A stretch of 64,000 nt of DNA from Hydrangea macrophylla (Eukaryota; Streptophyta; Magnoliopsida; Cornales; Hydrangeaceae), in the NCBI GenBank assembly GCA_033977485.1, contig CM066992.1, positions 106,875,450-106,939,449 on the forward strand. Direction: 5' to 3'. A program made the position numbers and the translations under genes. The notes beneath the pieces are model-generated. The model was not told the DNA's origin. It worked only from the letters and a program-made list of their open reading frames with translations, and made no database searches. Positions 24,371 to 35,032 of this stretch are shown here, piece by piece; position 1 is the stretch's first letter, and each line of letters starts with the position of its first letter.

Positions 24371-25391
24371 TTACTTTGGATATATCATGTTATATACAAT
24401 CCCTACAATTTTACAACTCCTTAATATTAATGGTATTCGACATTAATCCTATTGTGTATTACAACTCCTTCCAAACAACTCAAGTTCCCATCGGAATTTA
24501 CAAATAAAAAATAAAAATAAAAAAAGAAAAGAAAAAAGTCAATCACACTTTAGTTCAAATATGGCTCTTTTTTAAATACGCCCCTAAACTATAAAACTTG
24601 ACAAGCTAACTCCCCTCAACTATTGCATTTTTCTCTAAAACCCCTTCCATTAGAATTCTGTCCCAAAAAAGAATGCTTTTTTTTTTCTTCTTTTTTTTTT
24701 AAAAATTTATATTTTATTTTTTTATTATCATGTGAGCAACATATGATACAAACTATTAGCAACATGATATCTATTTGTCCCTCCTTGGAGCCATTGGAAA
24801 TTTTATGACAAAAATATCTTTTGTTGCATAATAATTGCCATGTGTTGTACACCAAATTTTAGGCAATTTTGTTCTTAAAATTTCAACGACTCAAAGAAGA
24901 GACAAAAATGTTATGTTGTTAACTCTTTTATATTGGTAACATGATACAAAAGTAATCAATTTTTTAACTACAACCTAACAGAAGGGCTGTTAGTGAAAAG
25001 TTAAAATAGTTGATAGGGTCAATTTGTTGAGTTTTATAGTTAAGGGCAATTGAAAATGGTCATAGTTGAAGGGGTTTTAGTGTAATAACCCCTCCTTTTT
25101 TTTTTTGGACTCCACGGTGGGTTACGTGAATAATGGATTAATAACATATATATCTCTTAAAGAGTTATAATATATGTCTATGAAGAATTTTAGGACTCTT
25201 AACTAAATTCCTATTACCAATTTCTTAGTATATGATTCTTTTTACACTCGCGAAGTTTAAAAATTTTACCTTCCAATTATAAATCTTGCATTCAGCCTCC
25301 AATTAATACAAATATTTGAGAGCTAATCCATCTAAAAGCTCACATTTAATCAATAGCTAATTAATAGAAGAATTTTAGTAATTGAATACAT
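24371..25391. other. Non-coding; possible decayed foldback element
   Basis: Between about 24560 and 25095 the two ends are partly complementary (CCCTAAACTATAAAACTTGACAA near 24582 and its near-complement near 25020), which suggests an old MITE. I could not fix its ends. The rest shows nothing. Confidence 0.3.
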
Positions 25392-25573
25392 TTGGGCAAA
25401 GTTCCTTAGCTGTACATGGTTTGTTAGATTCCTCTCACAATTGTGAGACCCTAATTAACTAGAAAATAAATAAATAAATAAATAAAATAATTTTAAACAT
25501 TATTTTTTTTAATCCCTAGACCAACTGTTGTGAGAGGGAACCTAACAAACCACACCTAAAGAACTTTACCCAA
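25392..25573. mobile_element. Foldback MITE
   Basis: The left arm TTGGGCAAAGTTCCTTAGC pairs with the right arm ending AAAGAACTTTACCCAA. The match continues inward through GGTTTGTTAGATTCCTCTCAC and its partner. About 182 bp, with an A-rich loop containing an AAATA repeat. The target duplication is unclear, so no superfamily is given. Confidence 0.65.
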
Positions 25574-25823
25574 GTATGTTCCTTGAGTAATTGTGTAACA
25601 ATTTTTTGCTTCTTTGATTAAAGTGGACTAGAATGGATTAATTGAGTATTGGATCATTGGATGAAACAAAGTCCAATCTAAATTAGGATAAATAAGGAAA
25701 TCAAGTATTAGGAATAAATAAAGGAATTGTGTACTAGAAATTAATCGTGTAGAAGAATAACATGAATTCACAAGCCTCTCAGTCACAGGTTTACTGTTGG
25801 CCCTATTTGTTAAGACATTATTT

Positions 25824-25827
<4 letters not shown>

Positions 25828-25886
<59 letters not shown>
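25828..25886. repeat. CT microsatellite
   Basis: An uninterrupted (TC)n run of about 58 bp. Open frames through it (Leu-Ser or Arg-Glu repeats) are artefacts. Confidence 0.95.
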
Positions 25887-25889
<3 letters not shown>

Positions 25890-25991
25890 ATATACATGAT
25901 AGAGGAACTGAAAGATATCATGTATGGAGTAGGAAAGATATTGATATTTGATATCACACTGACAATTAATAGAGATATGAGAGAAGTTTTT

Positions 25992-26167
25992 GTATACTTT
26001 GAGGGTACCACGTGGCATGTCTGCGTGATACCTTGTAGCTAATAGAAATGGTTTATTTGGGTGGGACCTATACTCTTTACATGTGGATATCACCCAAATA
26101 AGTCAAATCTTATTGACTGCAGGGTACCACACAGGCATGCCATGTGGTACTCTGAAGGATAGTATTA
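25992..26167. mobile_element. Foldback MITE
   Basis: GTACCACGTGGCATG near the left end pairs with CATGCCATGTGGTAC near the right end. The pairing extends inward over roughly 70 bp to the TTATTTGGGTG region. About 175 bp long, without coding capacity. I could not settle the target duplication. Confidence 0.6.
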
Positions 26168-27012
26168 AAGAACCTACTGGTATTATCTAATTTCTATTAT
26201 ACGTCTCCACTTCCCAAGTTCTCCATAGCCTTGGACATTTTTTTTTTACACTTTAATTAAGATTCACAAAACAGTCTACTCTTCTTGTTCTCTTAATAAT
26301 GTGCTATGATGAACTAAACACGATTTATCTGTACACAAGTGTGCACTTTCAAGCTTTGCATTGAAGGTAATTATTATTCCTTACTCTTCTATTCATTCAT
26401 TCAACTTACTTATAAATTCCATCCTCATTACTATTAATGTAATATTTTCAATACCTTAATGGTCAAAATGAAAACAAAAAAACTATTAGTTATAGTAACA
26501 TCAATCCCCTTCTCATGACGAGACTTCTATTTACAGTTATTGGATTCAGTTTTCATTAAGGGTACTGAAAAAATTTCACAGACATAAAACTATACCCATC
26601 AACTCCTGATATCAATTCTTAGTATTACATAACTCTTTTTAATGAATCTTGATTTGTTTTATTCTTCTTCTTCTTTTCTTTTTTCTTTTTTGGAGCTCTA
26701 TGATGAGTCACTCACGATTTTGTTTATTCTATACCAACAATAATATAGGTAACTTCTATCGAACCTATTCTAGGTAAGATATACATTCAAAAAAATTTAG
26801 GATTCAATTTCAACCACTTTAATATTTGGTTACCCATTTAACATAGAGTGCATTTTTCTCACTCTTGCTTATCCACCACTACCATGCTGACATGTGTCCT
26901 ATTCCATTCACATTTTACCCATGCGTTTAGCAACACAATTATTGAATGTAAAACTTAATTGAGTATTTTTCTTTATGAAAAGTTATTATTGTTATCTTTA
27001 TTAGCAATAATT
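26168..27012. other. Non-coding DNA, nothing recognised
   Basis: Helitron unit 2 interior. It has short AT-rich runs and a TTC microsatellite near 26660, but no gene or clear element. Confidence 0.4.
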
Positions 27013-29495
27013 TGTAACACCCGTACCCGGAGAACGGGTTAATTATCATGTTATATGCATTAATTAACATAATTAGTGTATAAAACGGATTAAGGGGAGG
27101 CTTTGGACTCGCCCATAAAAAGTGTTCAGAAGAGGGACACTAGTTGGAAAAGTCCCCAATAAGGAGGGACAGGTTTGGGAGTGGGACCCAGTGAAGGGCC
27201 CGAATAAAAATATGTGCATTTTATGTGATTAAATGCATTTATATGATTACATGATTATTTGTTTAAATACTTTCATATTATATGATGATATATGTTTATC
27301 ATTTGGTATTGTTTGGACACCCAAATAAGGGTATAATTGAAAAAGATTTAAATTGGTAGGTACGATAGCAACTTCACAAAATATATGGGACCCATGTTGG
27401 GACCCATGCGGAACTTAGACAAATACTCATTTGATAATTGGGTAGTTAATGGAATGTTTGGGAGATTTCATAATAAGAACTTAAGAGTTCCGGGAGTGTA
27501 AATGGAAAATGGGAAAAATAAGGTTTTGACACCTCATGTCAAGTTGCATGTATGTGTTGTCATATGAGATTAGTCTCATATTTGCTGGAATTGAGACAAA
27601 AGAGAGAACCGAGAGCTCTCGACGGAAGACGACGGGTTTTCGACATCGTTTTCTTGCCGTTCCTTCGTCGTTCAACGCCGGATTTACAATCCGAGACCAC
27701 TTTTGGACTCGTGGAGGTAAGAGGATTACATGCACGTAATTTGTTTTCATTTTCGGCAACATTTTTCCGGTAACCGTTCTTGATACATGATATTTGTTGA
27801 ACCAAAACCATGTAGAATTTACTTTGGGTAAGAACTGAGCAAGATTTGTGAAGAAATTCTTCATTTCTAGCTTGAATTTGGGTAGATCTTTCTAAGGTGA
27901 GTTTTCTAGCCTAAAGAATGGTTGTGTTTAACTATGTTCAAGGCATCAATGATGTAGAGATGTAAAGAATGATCTCATTGTGTTGATTATTCATGTTTAG
28001 AAAGCATGTAGTTACTAAATTGTGAATTACATGTTAGTTTTATGAAGAATTTATGTGCCTACATGTTTATGTGCTTATATGTTTATGTGGTATTCAATGA
28101 GCACCGGGGAAATGATTCATTAGTTGGGAATAATAAGGGTGGTGAAGAGGAAGAATCCGAGAAATACGGAAGTCCAAGGAATAGAAGTGGCCACGGGACC
28201 AAGGGAGGTCCCGGGTCTGAATGAATCATTGAACCGGTGACTCGACGATTACAAAAATATGATTTATGTGTTTATTATTGCATTGCACATGTTTAAACAT
28301 TCAGCCATGTTTAGAATTCTCACTAAGCGTAATGCTTAAGAAAACCGTTTTATGTTTCTGTTGTGGTAAATAACAACCACCGCAGGTACAGAGCAATATC
28401 CGGAGAGGAAGTGACGTGCTCGGGATTGGGGAAGAGATTTGGGTCTTGTAAATATGTTTATAATGTGTAATGTAGTGTAACTTGTGGGTTAGTATCCTTG
28501 ACTTGTGGGTTGAAGACTTGACTCGTGGTTGTATCCATAGAGTTAGTTTTGGAATCCTACGACTCATGTGTTAATGTAGATTTGAAGAAACTTATGTAAT
28601 TTCTATGTGGAAGTTGTAGGTTGTATGTTTGGACCTTTCCGGCAAGTCCGGATATGCGTCGCAACTCTTTTGTGTAAGTTCCTTTTGTAACTAAGTGGAT
28701 TGAATGGTTTTGGAAATGCTATTTGGAAAGTTTCATGCTTATGGTTGTTTTGGAGTTAACTTGGCTTGATTGCTTACTTAACTTGTTTGAAGTTGTAAAC
28801 ATTTGGTTTTGAATGAAGAAGGAAACTTATAAAAGTATGTCATATGTTCTTTCAAAGTTTTGCAAAGTTTGGAGAAGGATTGATTTGGTTTAAATCATTT
28901 CTTAACAAGTTCATGAAAAGGAACTTAGTTGGAGAGGAACTTGTTTGATTCAAGGAAGATCTTGATCATGTTCTTTTAAAATGTTGGAGAAGCTTAAATT
29001 TATGTTTGGAAATGTTTTTATGTGATTGAAATTGGTTCTTTAAAGTTTCATGTGGTTTGATGATGATTTAGGTGTGTTTGGGGCTGTTTAAACAGAGGTT
29101 TTGCTGTCAAAAATGGCTTCTGCAGAAATCGGATCGATCCGGGTCTTAAGCGGATCGATCCGGAGCATCTGGAGGAGCCAAATTGGACATTCTGTCAAAA
29201 CCGGATCGATCCAGTTTTGGGCGGATCGATCCGCTGGTCCAGATTCAGCACCGACGGCTTTTACGGAAACGGACATAACTCACACAAAGACCTATCTTTT
29301 GGTATAAAATTTTCTATACCTTATTAATTACCATTTTACCCTTGGGGCCTATTTTGTAACAATAGAGTTGTTTAATGTGGTTAAATACATGTGATTCTTA
29401 GTAATTCGAATGGTTCTTTGCTAATTAATGTATGTGGACTCTTGTAGCATTGTTACACGTGTCCTAATCCGCACGAGGCGGGTTGGGGTGTGACA
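27013..29495 (+). mobile_element. Solo LTR of a Tekay-like Gypsy element
   Basis: It starts TGTAACACCCGTACCCGG and ends GGGTTGGGGTGTGACA. A perfect 5-bp target duplication, TAATT, is at 27008-27012 and 29496-29500. At 2483 bp it is the same family as 5535-8283 but in the opposite orientation. Shared blocks include the first 150 bp and the CCGCAGGTAC / AACCTGCGG region. There is no internal region. Overlapping short frames near 27500-27860 run in both directions through GC-rich LTR sequence and are not credible genes. Confidence 0.9.
29131..29232. repeat. Four copies of a 10-bp palindrome in the solo LTR
   Basis: GGATCGATCC occurs exactly at 29131-29140, 29152-29161, 29203-29212 and 29223-29232. 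These form two pairs spaced 21 and 20 bp start to start. TCTGCAGAA lies just before the first pair. The related LTR at 5535 has the same layout with a different palindrome. Confidence 0.95.
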
Positions 29496-29500
29496 TAATT

Positions 29501-30927
29501 CGTAGAATTGTTATCATTGTTTAAGTTCCACAAGAAAGATAGGAAGTTAGCTAGACAAATTTAGCTTGTGATTATAACCAATTAAGTGGTAAAATAAAAT
29601 TTTAAGCACATTTTTTGTACAAATACATTTTATAATGTACCACTTAATTGAAAGAGTCACCACACTTAATTCTGCTATATGGGATACCATATCCTTTTGT
29701 AAGCATCTCTTTATGACTCTAGCATTACTCTAATTGAAAATGCAGCCAAAAATCCATTGAATATCTTAATTGAAAAAATTCGACTAGAAATAATCACTAA
29801 TTGCAGTCTATTTCAATACTTGAAATACTCATGTGTTATGTACGGCAAATTCAGTTGCTTAAAATTTTCAGTACTTAAAATTCAACACTTAATTTTCAAT
29901 TTTATCAAATTAATGGACACCCTTAGGCCCTTTTTAGCTCATGAACAAACGAAAATATTTTCCTTAGTGTTTTTGTTTCTTTCCTATCCCTCAATATGTG
30001 CACCAAATAGAGCCTAAAAGTCTCTTTCAATATAGATTATCAATACATTTTCAGAATTTTAGGACTTTAAATTAAATTCAAACTACCATCTTATTGGTTT
30101 TTTCTATTTTGGTCTTAGTGGATTCCATTTTTTCCCCTTCTTCTGTCATGTTTCAATATCTTTTCTCTTTCTTTAGGTGAACTCCATGGATAAGCAATTA
30201 CTTTCTAATATCAATTTCCGTTATAAAATTTTTTCTTATGTGATTCTTTCAATTATATTGGCAATTTGGCAATAGAGACTTTATGAAAAATTTTGGTTGA
30301 AGATTTTAAGAATTTTCAACCCACACAGCACAAAAAGTTTGACCATCTTGAACGTAGAGGGCTCCCTAAATCCTTTTTTGTAGGAATCAAATTTTAATGT
30401 ATATAAAAAAAAACATTTAAGAAAGCTAGATCATGATTGATTTGTAACTTATTCTAATTAGAACATATGAAATAATTTTATAGTTTAATAAATTACTAAA
30501 CAAACTCGGTAAATTAATGAAATACTAACATATGTGGTCATACAATAAATAAATATATAGTCATTATTAAGTAATGAGCAAAGAAAATAGTAAATTCAAA
30601 ATATTAAAGATGTAAGAAAGAATTCTAGCTAGGACATGTGATAACAATTAAATAGCAACATAAAAAAATTATTATTGAACAAATAAACAAATGGTCTAAG
30701 AAGAATAATTCAACAGCTTTTATTATTTTTACCCTATGAATTGATTGTTGTATGTGCTTTGTGTATCTTTTTTATTGTGGAAGTTGCATGAATTCTTCTT
30801 CTTCTTTTTATTTTTTATTTTTTATTTTTTTATACCTAATTTAAGTGTTTTTTTTAATCTTTTTTTTTTATTATTATTTTTTTTTTTTGGCTTACTATTC
30901 CTAATTAGTTTTTAGATAGACACCGTT
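29501..30927. other. Helitron unit 2 interior, nothing recognised
   Basis: AT-rich, stop-rich sequence with T-rich homopolymers near 30800-30890. No gene or terminal repeat was found. Confidence 0.4.
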
Positions 30928-30956
30928 CACGTGCAACGCACGTGCGTTTAAACTAG
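30928..30956 (+). mobile_element. Helitron 3' terminus, unit 2
   Basis: Perfect 7-bp stem CACGTGC/GCACGTG with an AAC loop, then GCGTTTAAA and CTAG, next base T. The hairpin core matches that of unit 1, so the two belong to one termination family. Confidence 0.85.
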
Positions 30957-31092
30957 TATATATAAATGTACCAATGTGCATAAGTGTTTTACACTTTTAT
31001 CAATCGGTGCACTTTTACTTAACTATTTTCCTTAGAATTTAGAGTTTTAAAAGTTTAGTATACCACTTTTTTATTTGTAGTGTGTCCATGCC
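30957..31092 (+). repeat. Helitron-type leader, copy 3
   Basis: Begins TATATATAAATGTACCAATG directly after the CTAG of unit 2. It is nearly identical to the leader at 23670 through TTTGTAGTGTGTCCATGCC, after which the two diverge. Confidence 0.85.
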
Positions 31093-31368
31093 ATAAACTT
31101 CTATTAATATTGGATTAAGTCCACCATGGCTGGATCGAGTATTAATTGTTTGGTTTGGTTTTTAACTCTCTGACACCAATTTCACATTCTCTTGTAACAC
31201 CACTTTTACTTTCTTTTCTTTTTTTGGTTCTTTCCGGATATATGATGCTTATATATGTTATATATAGTTGAAATATAAGTTTAGCAAAAGGTTATATCAA
31301 TATATGGACTCCTACTATTAATACAATATTCAATTGAATGTAAACTTTTAGTTCCTTCAAATAAAAAA

Positions 31369-31733
31369 GGCTAATTACATTCCACACCCCTATATAGTTA
31401 TTAGGCCAGTTTTCACTTTTCACTTTACCCGTGTGGCTCAAATGAGGACACTTACCCCCTATAGTTGTGGATTAAAGTGAAATTGGTAAAAATTTTGATC
31501 AATTTTGACAGAAATTTCAAATTTGTGTTTGGTGGCAAAATTTTGACCACCAAGTGTTAAGTGTGAAATTAAGCGTTAATATTTTGATAAATTTTAAATT
31601 TTTTTGTCAATTTTTACAGAAATCTCAATAATTTTAATTAGTCCACAACCACCGAGGGTTGAGTGTCCACTTTTGAACCACAGGGTATAAATTGAAAACA
31701 GACGTAACCACGGGGGTAAAGTGTAATTAACCC
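31369..31733. mobile_element. Foldback MITE, MULE-like
   Basis: The left end GGCTAATTACATTCCACACC pairs with the right end GGGTAAAGTGTAATTAACCC. Both ends face A-rich flanks (AATAAAAAA and TAAAAAAAT), so a target duplication cannot be read exactly. The inner sequence is arranged as two long imperfect arms. It resembles the better-defined MITE at 44887-45255. Confidence 0.6.
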
Positions 31734-32537
31734 TAAAAAAATCTAAACTTTAAGTTAAATTGTACTTCTACTAAGTTAAGCCTATTATCAACACCACCCA
31801 CCATTGACTCAAAAAAACGTCTTACTCTCTATAATTTTCTCCAAAAAAATTTCCAGCAACATTCATTACTCTTTATGGATTAACAATTAAGATGCGTTCG
31901 TGTAATTAAGGCAACCTCGGGAAAGGTTTGTGTAATTAACCCTTTTAACTATATATTTGTAATCATTTTTATATTTTACTTTGTCAGTTGAATATATAAT
32001 AATTAAATGTTATAAATTATTAATTTTATACACGATATTAAGCATTCATATTCTATTAAACTATAAATATAATGCAGAGAACAAACATTATTCAGAATCT
32101 CTAAGAAGAATTCTTCGTTTCCTTTAAACAAAATTAGCTTTTAGAAATAACATAAATAAAATAAGCAAAATGTTCAAAGAAATATGATTTTTTTTAATCA
32201 AATAGAGTCATACCAAACTACATAATAAATCTACAGTAAACAATCATATCAAATTGTAATAAACAATCTAATCCTAAATTATTTCAACGTTAAAATATTG
32301 TCACCTTAGTTCCATGGTATACACAAAAAAAAAAAAAAAAAAAAAAATTAGTTCTTCGTATTGATGAAAAAAAATTTCATATAATTTTAGAAGAACTTGG
32401 TTTCTAAAATTTTATTAAACGAGGCCTTAGTTTCTATCACTCATACTATTCTTACTTGTGTTGTATTTATGTGATATGCATTATCATATTAAAAAAGTGA
32501 AAGAAAAACACCACATGTCTGTGGATTCATATTTTTT
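31734..32537. other. Helitron unit 3 interior, nothing recognised
   Basis: AT-rich DNA with a poly-A run at about 32322-32347. No gene was found. Confidence 0.4.
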
Positions 32538-32665
32538 GGGAATTGCTATGTACACCGCTAATTTTGTTATGTACCCCGCTCACCTTCACAAAAGTGATAA
32601 TTTTTAGAAGAAAAGTTATTAGAATAAAAGAATTTGGGTGTACATAGCAAATACACGGGTGTACA
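32538..32665. mobile_element. MITE, left part, split by the chromovirus
   Basis: The left end GGGAATTGCTATGTACACC is the inverted repeat of GGTGTACATAGCAATTCCC, reconstructed across the retrotransposon junction (right end at 42419-42429). The MITE has its own 8-bp duplication TATTTTTT at 32530-32537 and 42430-42437. It was only about 140 bp before interruption. The 8-bp duplication suggests hAT. Confidence 0.8.
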
Positions 32666-34982
32666 TGTAACACCCCAAAATCCACGACATGTGGACGGGC
32701 CAAAGAGTCAAAGAAAAAGGTTAAGGAGAAGAAGAGGTCCTACGTGAACCAACCAAATAGTGCGGAAGCTACAAAAGAATCCTAATGGATTCCAAAGAAA
32801 AGTCAAAGGTCAACCCGCTGAGACCAAACGAGTCAAGTAGGGTCGACCCACAGTACTCTGGTTTTCAAAGAAGTTTTTATAAGAATAGAAATAACAAGTG
32901 TCAAGAGTGGAAGAAAAGAAGAAGTTTAATTGAAGGTTTTAATGAAATCAAGGTTTGAGAATTTACGACCGAACGGTCCCTTACAAATTAAAAGTAATAT
33001 ATTCCCCACAACGTACAAGCCATAGGCTTAGTATAAACCAAATCAGAGTTTAAAAGTTCTCGAGTTAGGTCCAAATTTATAAGTCAGGCAGCAAGTCTTT
33101 CGACATGTCAAAATGGTTCAAAAGCATAAATAGATTATAGGGGATTCGAAGATCCCGGATACATAACAATGAATATTAACAATGAGAATATTACAAGTTA
33201 TGAAAGAGTTCCAATACAAGGACTCCACTAACATTACCAAACGCATAAAGGGGCTACATGTGCCCAAGCTAGGTCATAGCTTACAAATTAGCATAGATGG
33301 AAGGATTTAAACCCAAGTACTTGTAAGTTCCATAATTCGATTCTAACATGAACGATATCGAATTACAACTATTACAAGTTTAATAAAAGAACTATGCTAA
33401 GTAAGTCCAAAAGAATATAATTTCTCGAGGGGAGCTTTCAAAAACATGAGGCTAGGGTATCCGGCTACTCGTGGGCCTTGCCCCTATCAAGACCACCTGA
33501 AAAAGAGTTTTTATAGATTCATTAAGCACGACGGCTTAGTAGAAAACATTATAGATATACAAGATGGATCCCATAACTACCAATGAGATGTGGTGCCATG
33601 TATGATGCCTAAGCCTTTCAACTAATGAGCCCTCGGGCTATGCATACGTGTTCACTCGCCTCGTTACCGGACTGTGAGCCACCCCCCACTGGGAATGTAG
33701 CATACCAACTTTCCGATAGCTAGTCGAATATAAGTTGGAGTTTGGTACGTTTTTAGGTACGTCCACCCTGTCCTCACACACAACCCACATCCGCATTTTT
33801 CACATCTTTTTATCCCCATTTTGGGACTTCTCATATGCAAATCATGCTATGCTATGAGGTGTGCCCACTTGGCAACAATGCACGTGAATTCTACGATTCT
33901 AATGCATGTGTCAAATTTCAAGAATGATATCAATAAATTTCATCATTTATTAGCAACATTAAGACTTTGACAATAATCAAAGTAAGCATGAGTTCTACCA
34001 TTTAGAGGATTAATAATAACACACAAGCATGCTTTCAACTTAGCAACAAGACTTAATTTATATGAACATTTTAGTTATTAATTGGCAACTAAGTAAATAA
34101 GCACATAATCTCATTTAAGCATCTATGCAACTAATTAACAACTAGACATGCAAGTCACATAAACTAGACATGCAAGTCACATGAACATGCGCATTTGGAA
34201 AGAATTATAATTTACTCCGCAAAACCTCTATTTCTAGCAATTAATCACATGTCAAAGTTAGCTATATGATACCATTTGTATATAAATAATGTAATCTACC
34301 TTCTCCTTGAGAATACAAGTATAAGCAAAGAGAATCCAAGAGAGATTGGGAAAGCCCAAGTAGTAGATCTTCAAGAACAAGAAAATAGAAAGTTCATCCT
34401 CTCTCCTTAGGCCATAACTTGAGCTAGAGAACACAAATGGAGAAAATAAGAACACCAATGGGAAGCTCTAGTAGAGAGGGTCACTTTTGCTACTAATAGT
34501 TTGCTCCCAACAATGAGTTATAGAGGCTCAAAATTAGGGTTTAAGGTTGAAGTAAATATGGGGGTTTAATCTTCCAAACATGAGGGTGATAGTGATAGAG
34601 ATAGAGATAGAGATAGAGATAGGAGAAGAATAATGAAAAGAAAATGAGGGGGAGAGATATATAAGGGAGGGAGAAGGAGAGGGGGAAGCTTCCTAGGAAG
34701 CTTCCTAGGAGACTTTAGTTGTTGGGGGTTGTTGGGGGTTGTTGGGGGTGGTTTGGGAGTGGTTTGGGGAGGTGACTTGTGGGCCCCCTCTTGTCTCCCT
34801 TACACACACACACACATACAAATATGTAACATATATATATACACACCCATGTGCCAAAACAATTACCAAAGTGGTACTACAAGACCAAAGGTTAGGCATT
34901 AAAATGTATAAGTCCACAATGGGTCCATACATTGACCACTAAAATTACCACAATACCCTTAAAAAAAATTCAAAACATTACA
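32666..34982 (-). repeat. 3' LTR of the chromovirus
   Basis: 2317 bp, TG...CA ends, nearly identical to 40106-42413. Differences seen include an extra C in the CCCCCC run near 33687, a longer GATAGA repeat near 34590-34620, a longer CA run near 34803, and single-base changes such as G/A near 34267. A block with AAGCTTCCTAGG repeated (34686-34709) lies next to a G-rich tract. Confidence 0.95.
34724..34770 (+). repeat. G-quadruplex-capable tract in the LTR
   Basis: Runs of G separated by TTGTT and TGGTTT (for example GGGGGTTGTTGGGGG, repeated). There are at least four runs of three or more G within 50 bp. The other LTR has the same tract at about 42157-42203. In the sense of the element the tract is C-rich. 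Confidence 0.8.
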
Positions 34983-34997
34983 ATCTACCCCCCTTAA
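34983..34997 (-). promoter_or_regulatory. Polypurine tract
   Basis: On the minus strand the bases just before the 3' LTR read TTAAGGGGGGTAGAT. This is the expected place for the plus-strand primer of reverse transcription. Confidence 0.75.
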
Positions 34998-35032
34998 AGA
35001 GAATTTCGTCCCGGAATTCGGGGAAACATACC

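Larger units (their letters stand above)
23670..30956 (+). mobile_element. Helitron unit 2, non-autonomous
   Basis: It runs from the leader TATATATAAATGTACC at 23670 to a canonical 3' terminus, a hairpin of CACGTGC and GCACGTG (30928-30944) then CTAG (30953-30956) and T. Less the solo LTR at 27013-29495 it is about 4.8 kb. No transposase or captured gene was recognised in it. The expected TC at its 5' start is missing, so either the end is truncated or unit 1 inserted into the first bases of this one. Confidence 0.5.

Noticed and set aside
25797..26093. Leu-Ser and Arg-Glu repeat frames
   Set aside because: Created by the CT microsatellite.
27481..27864. 127-codon minus frame and overlapping plus frames
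   Set aside because: They lie in a solo LTR, overlap on both strands and resemble nothing; best explained by GC-richer LTR sequence.
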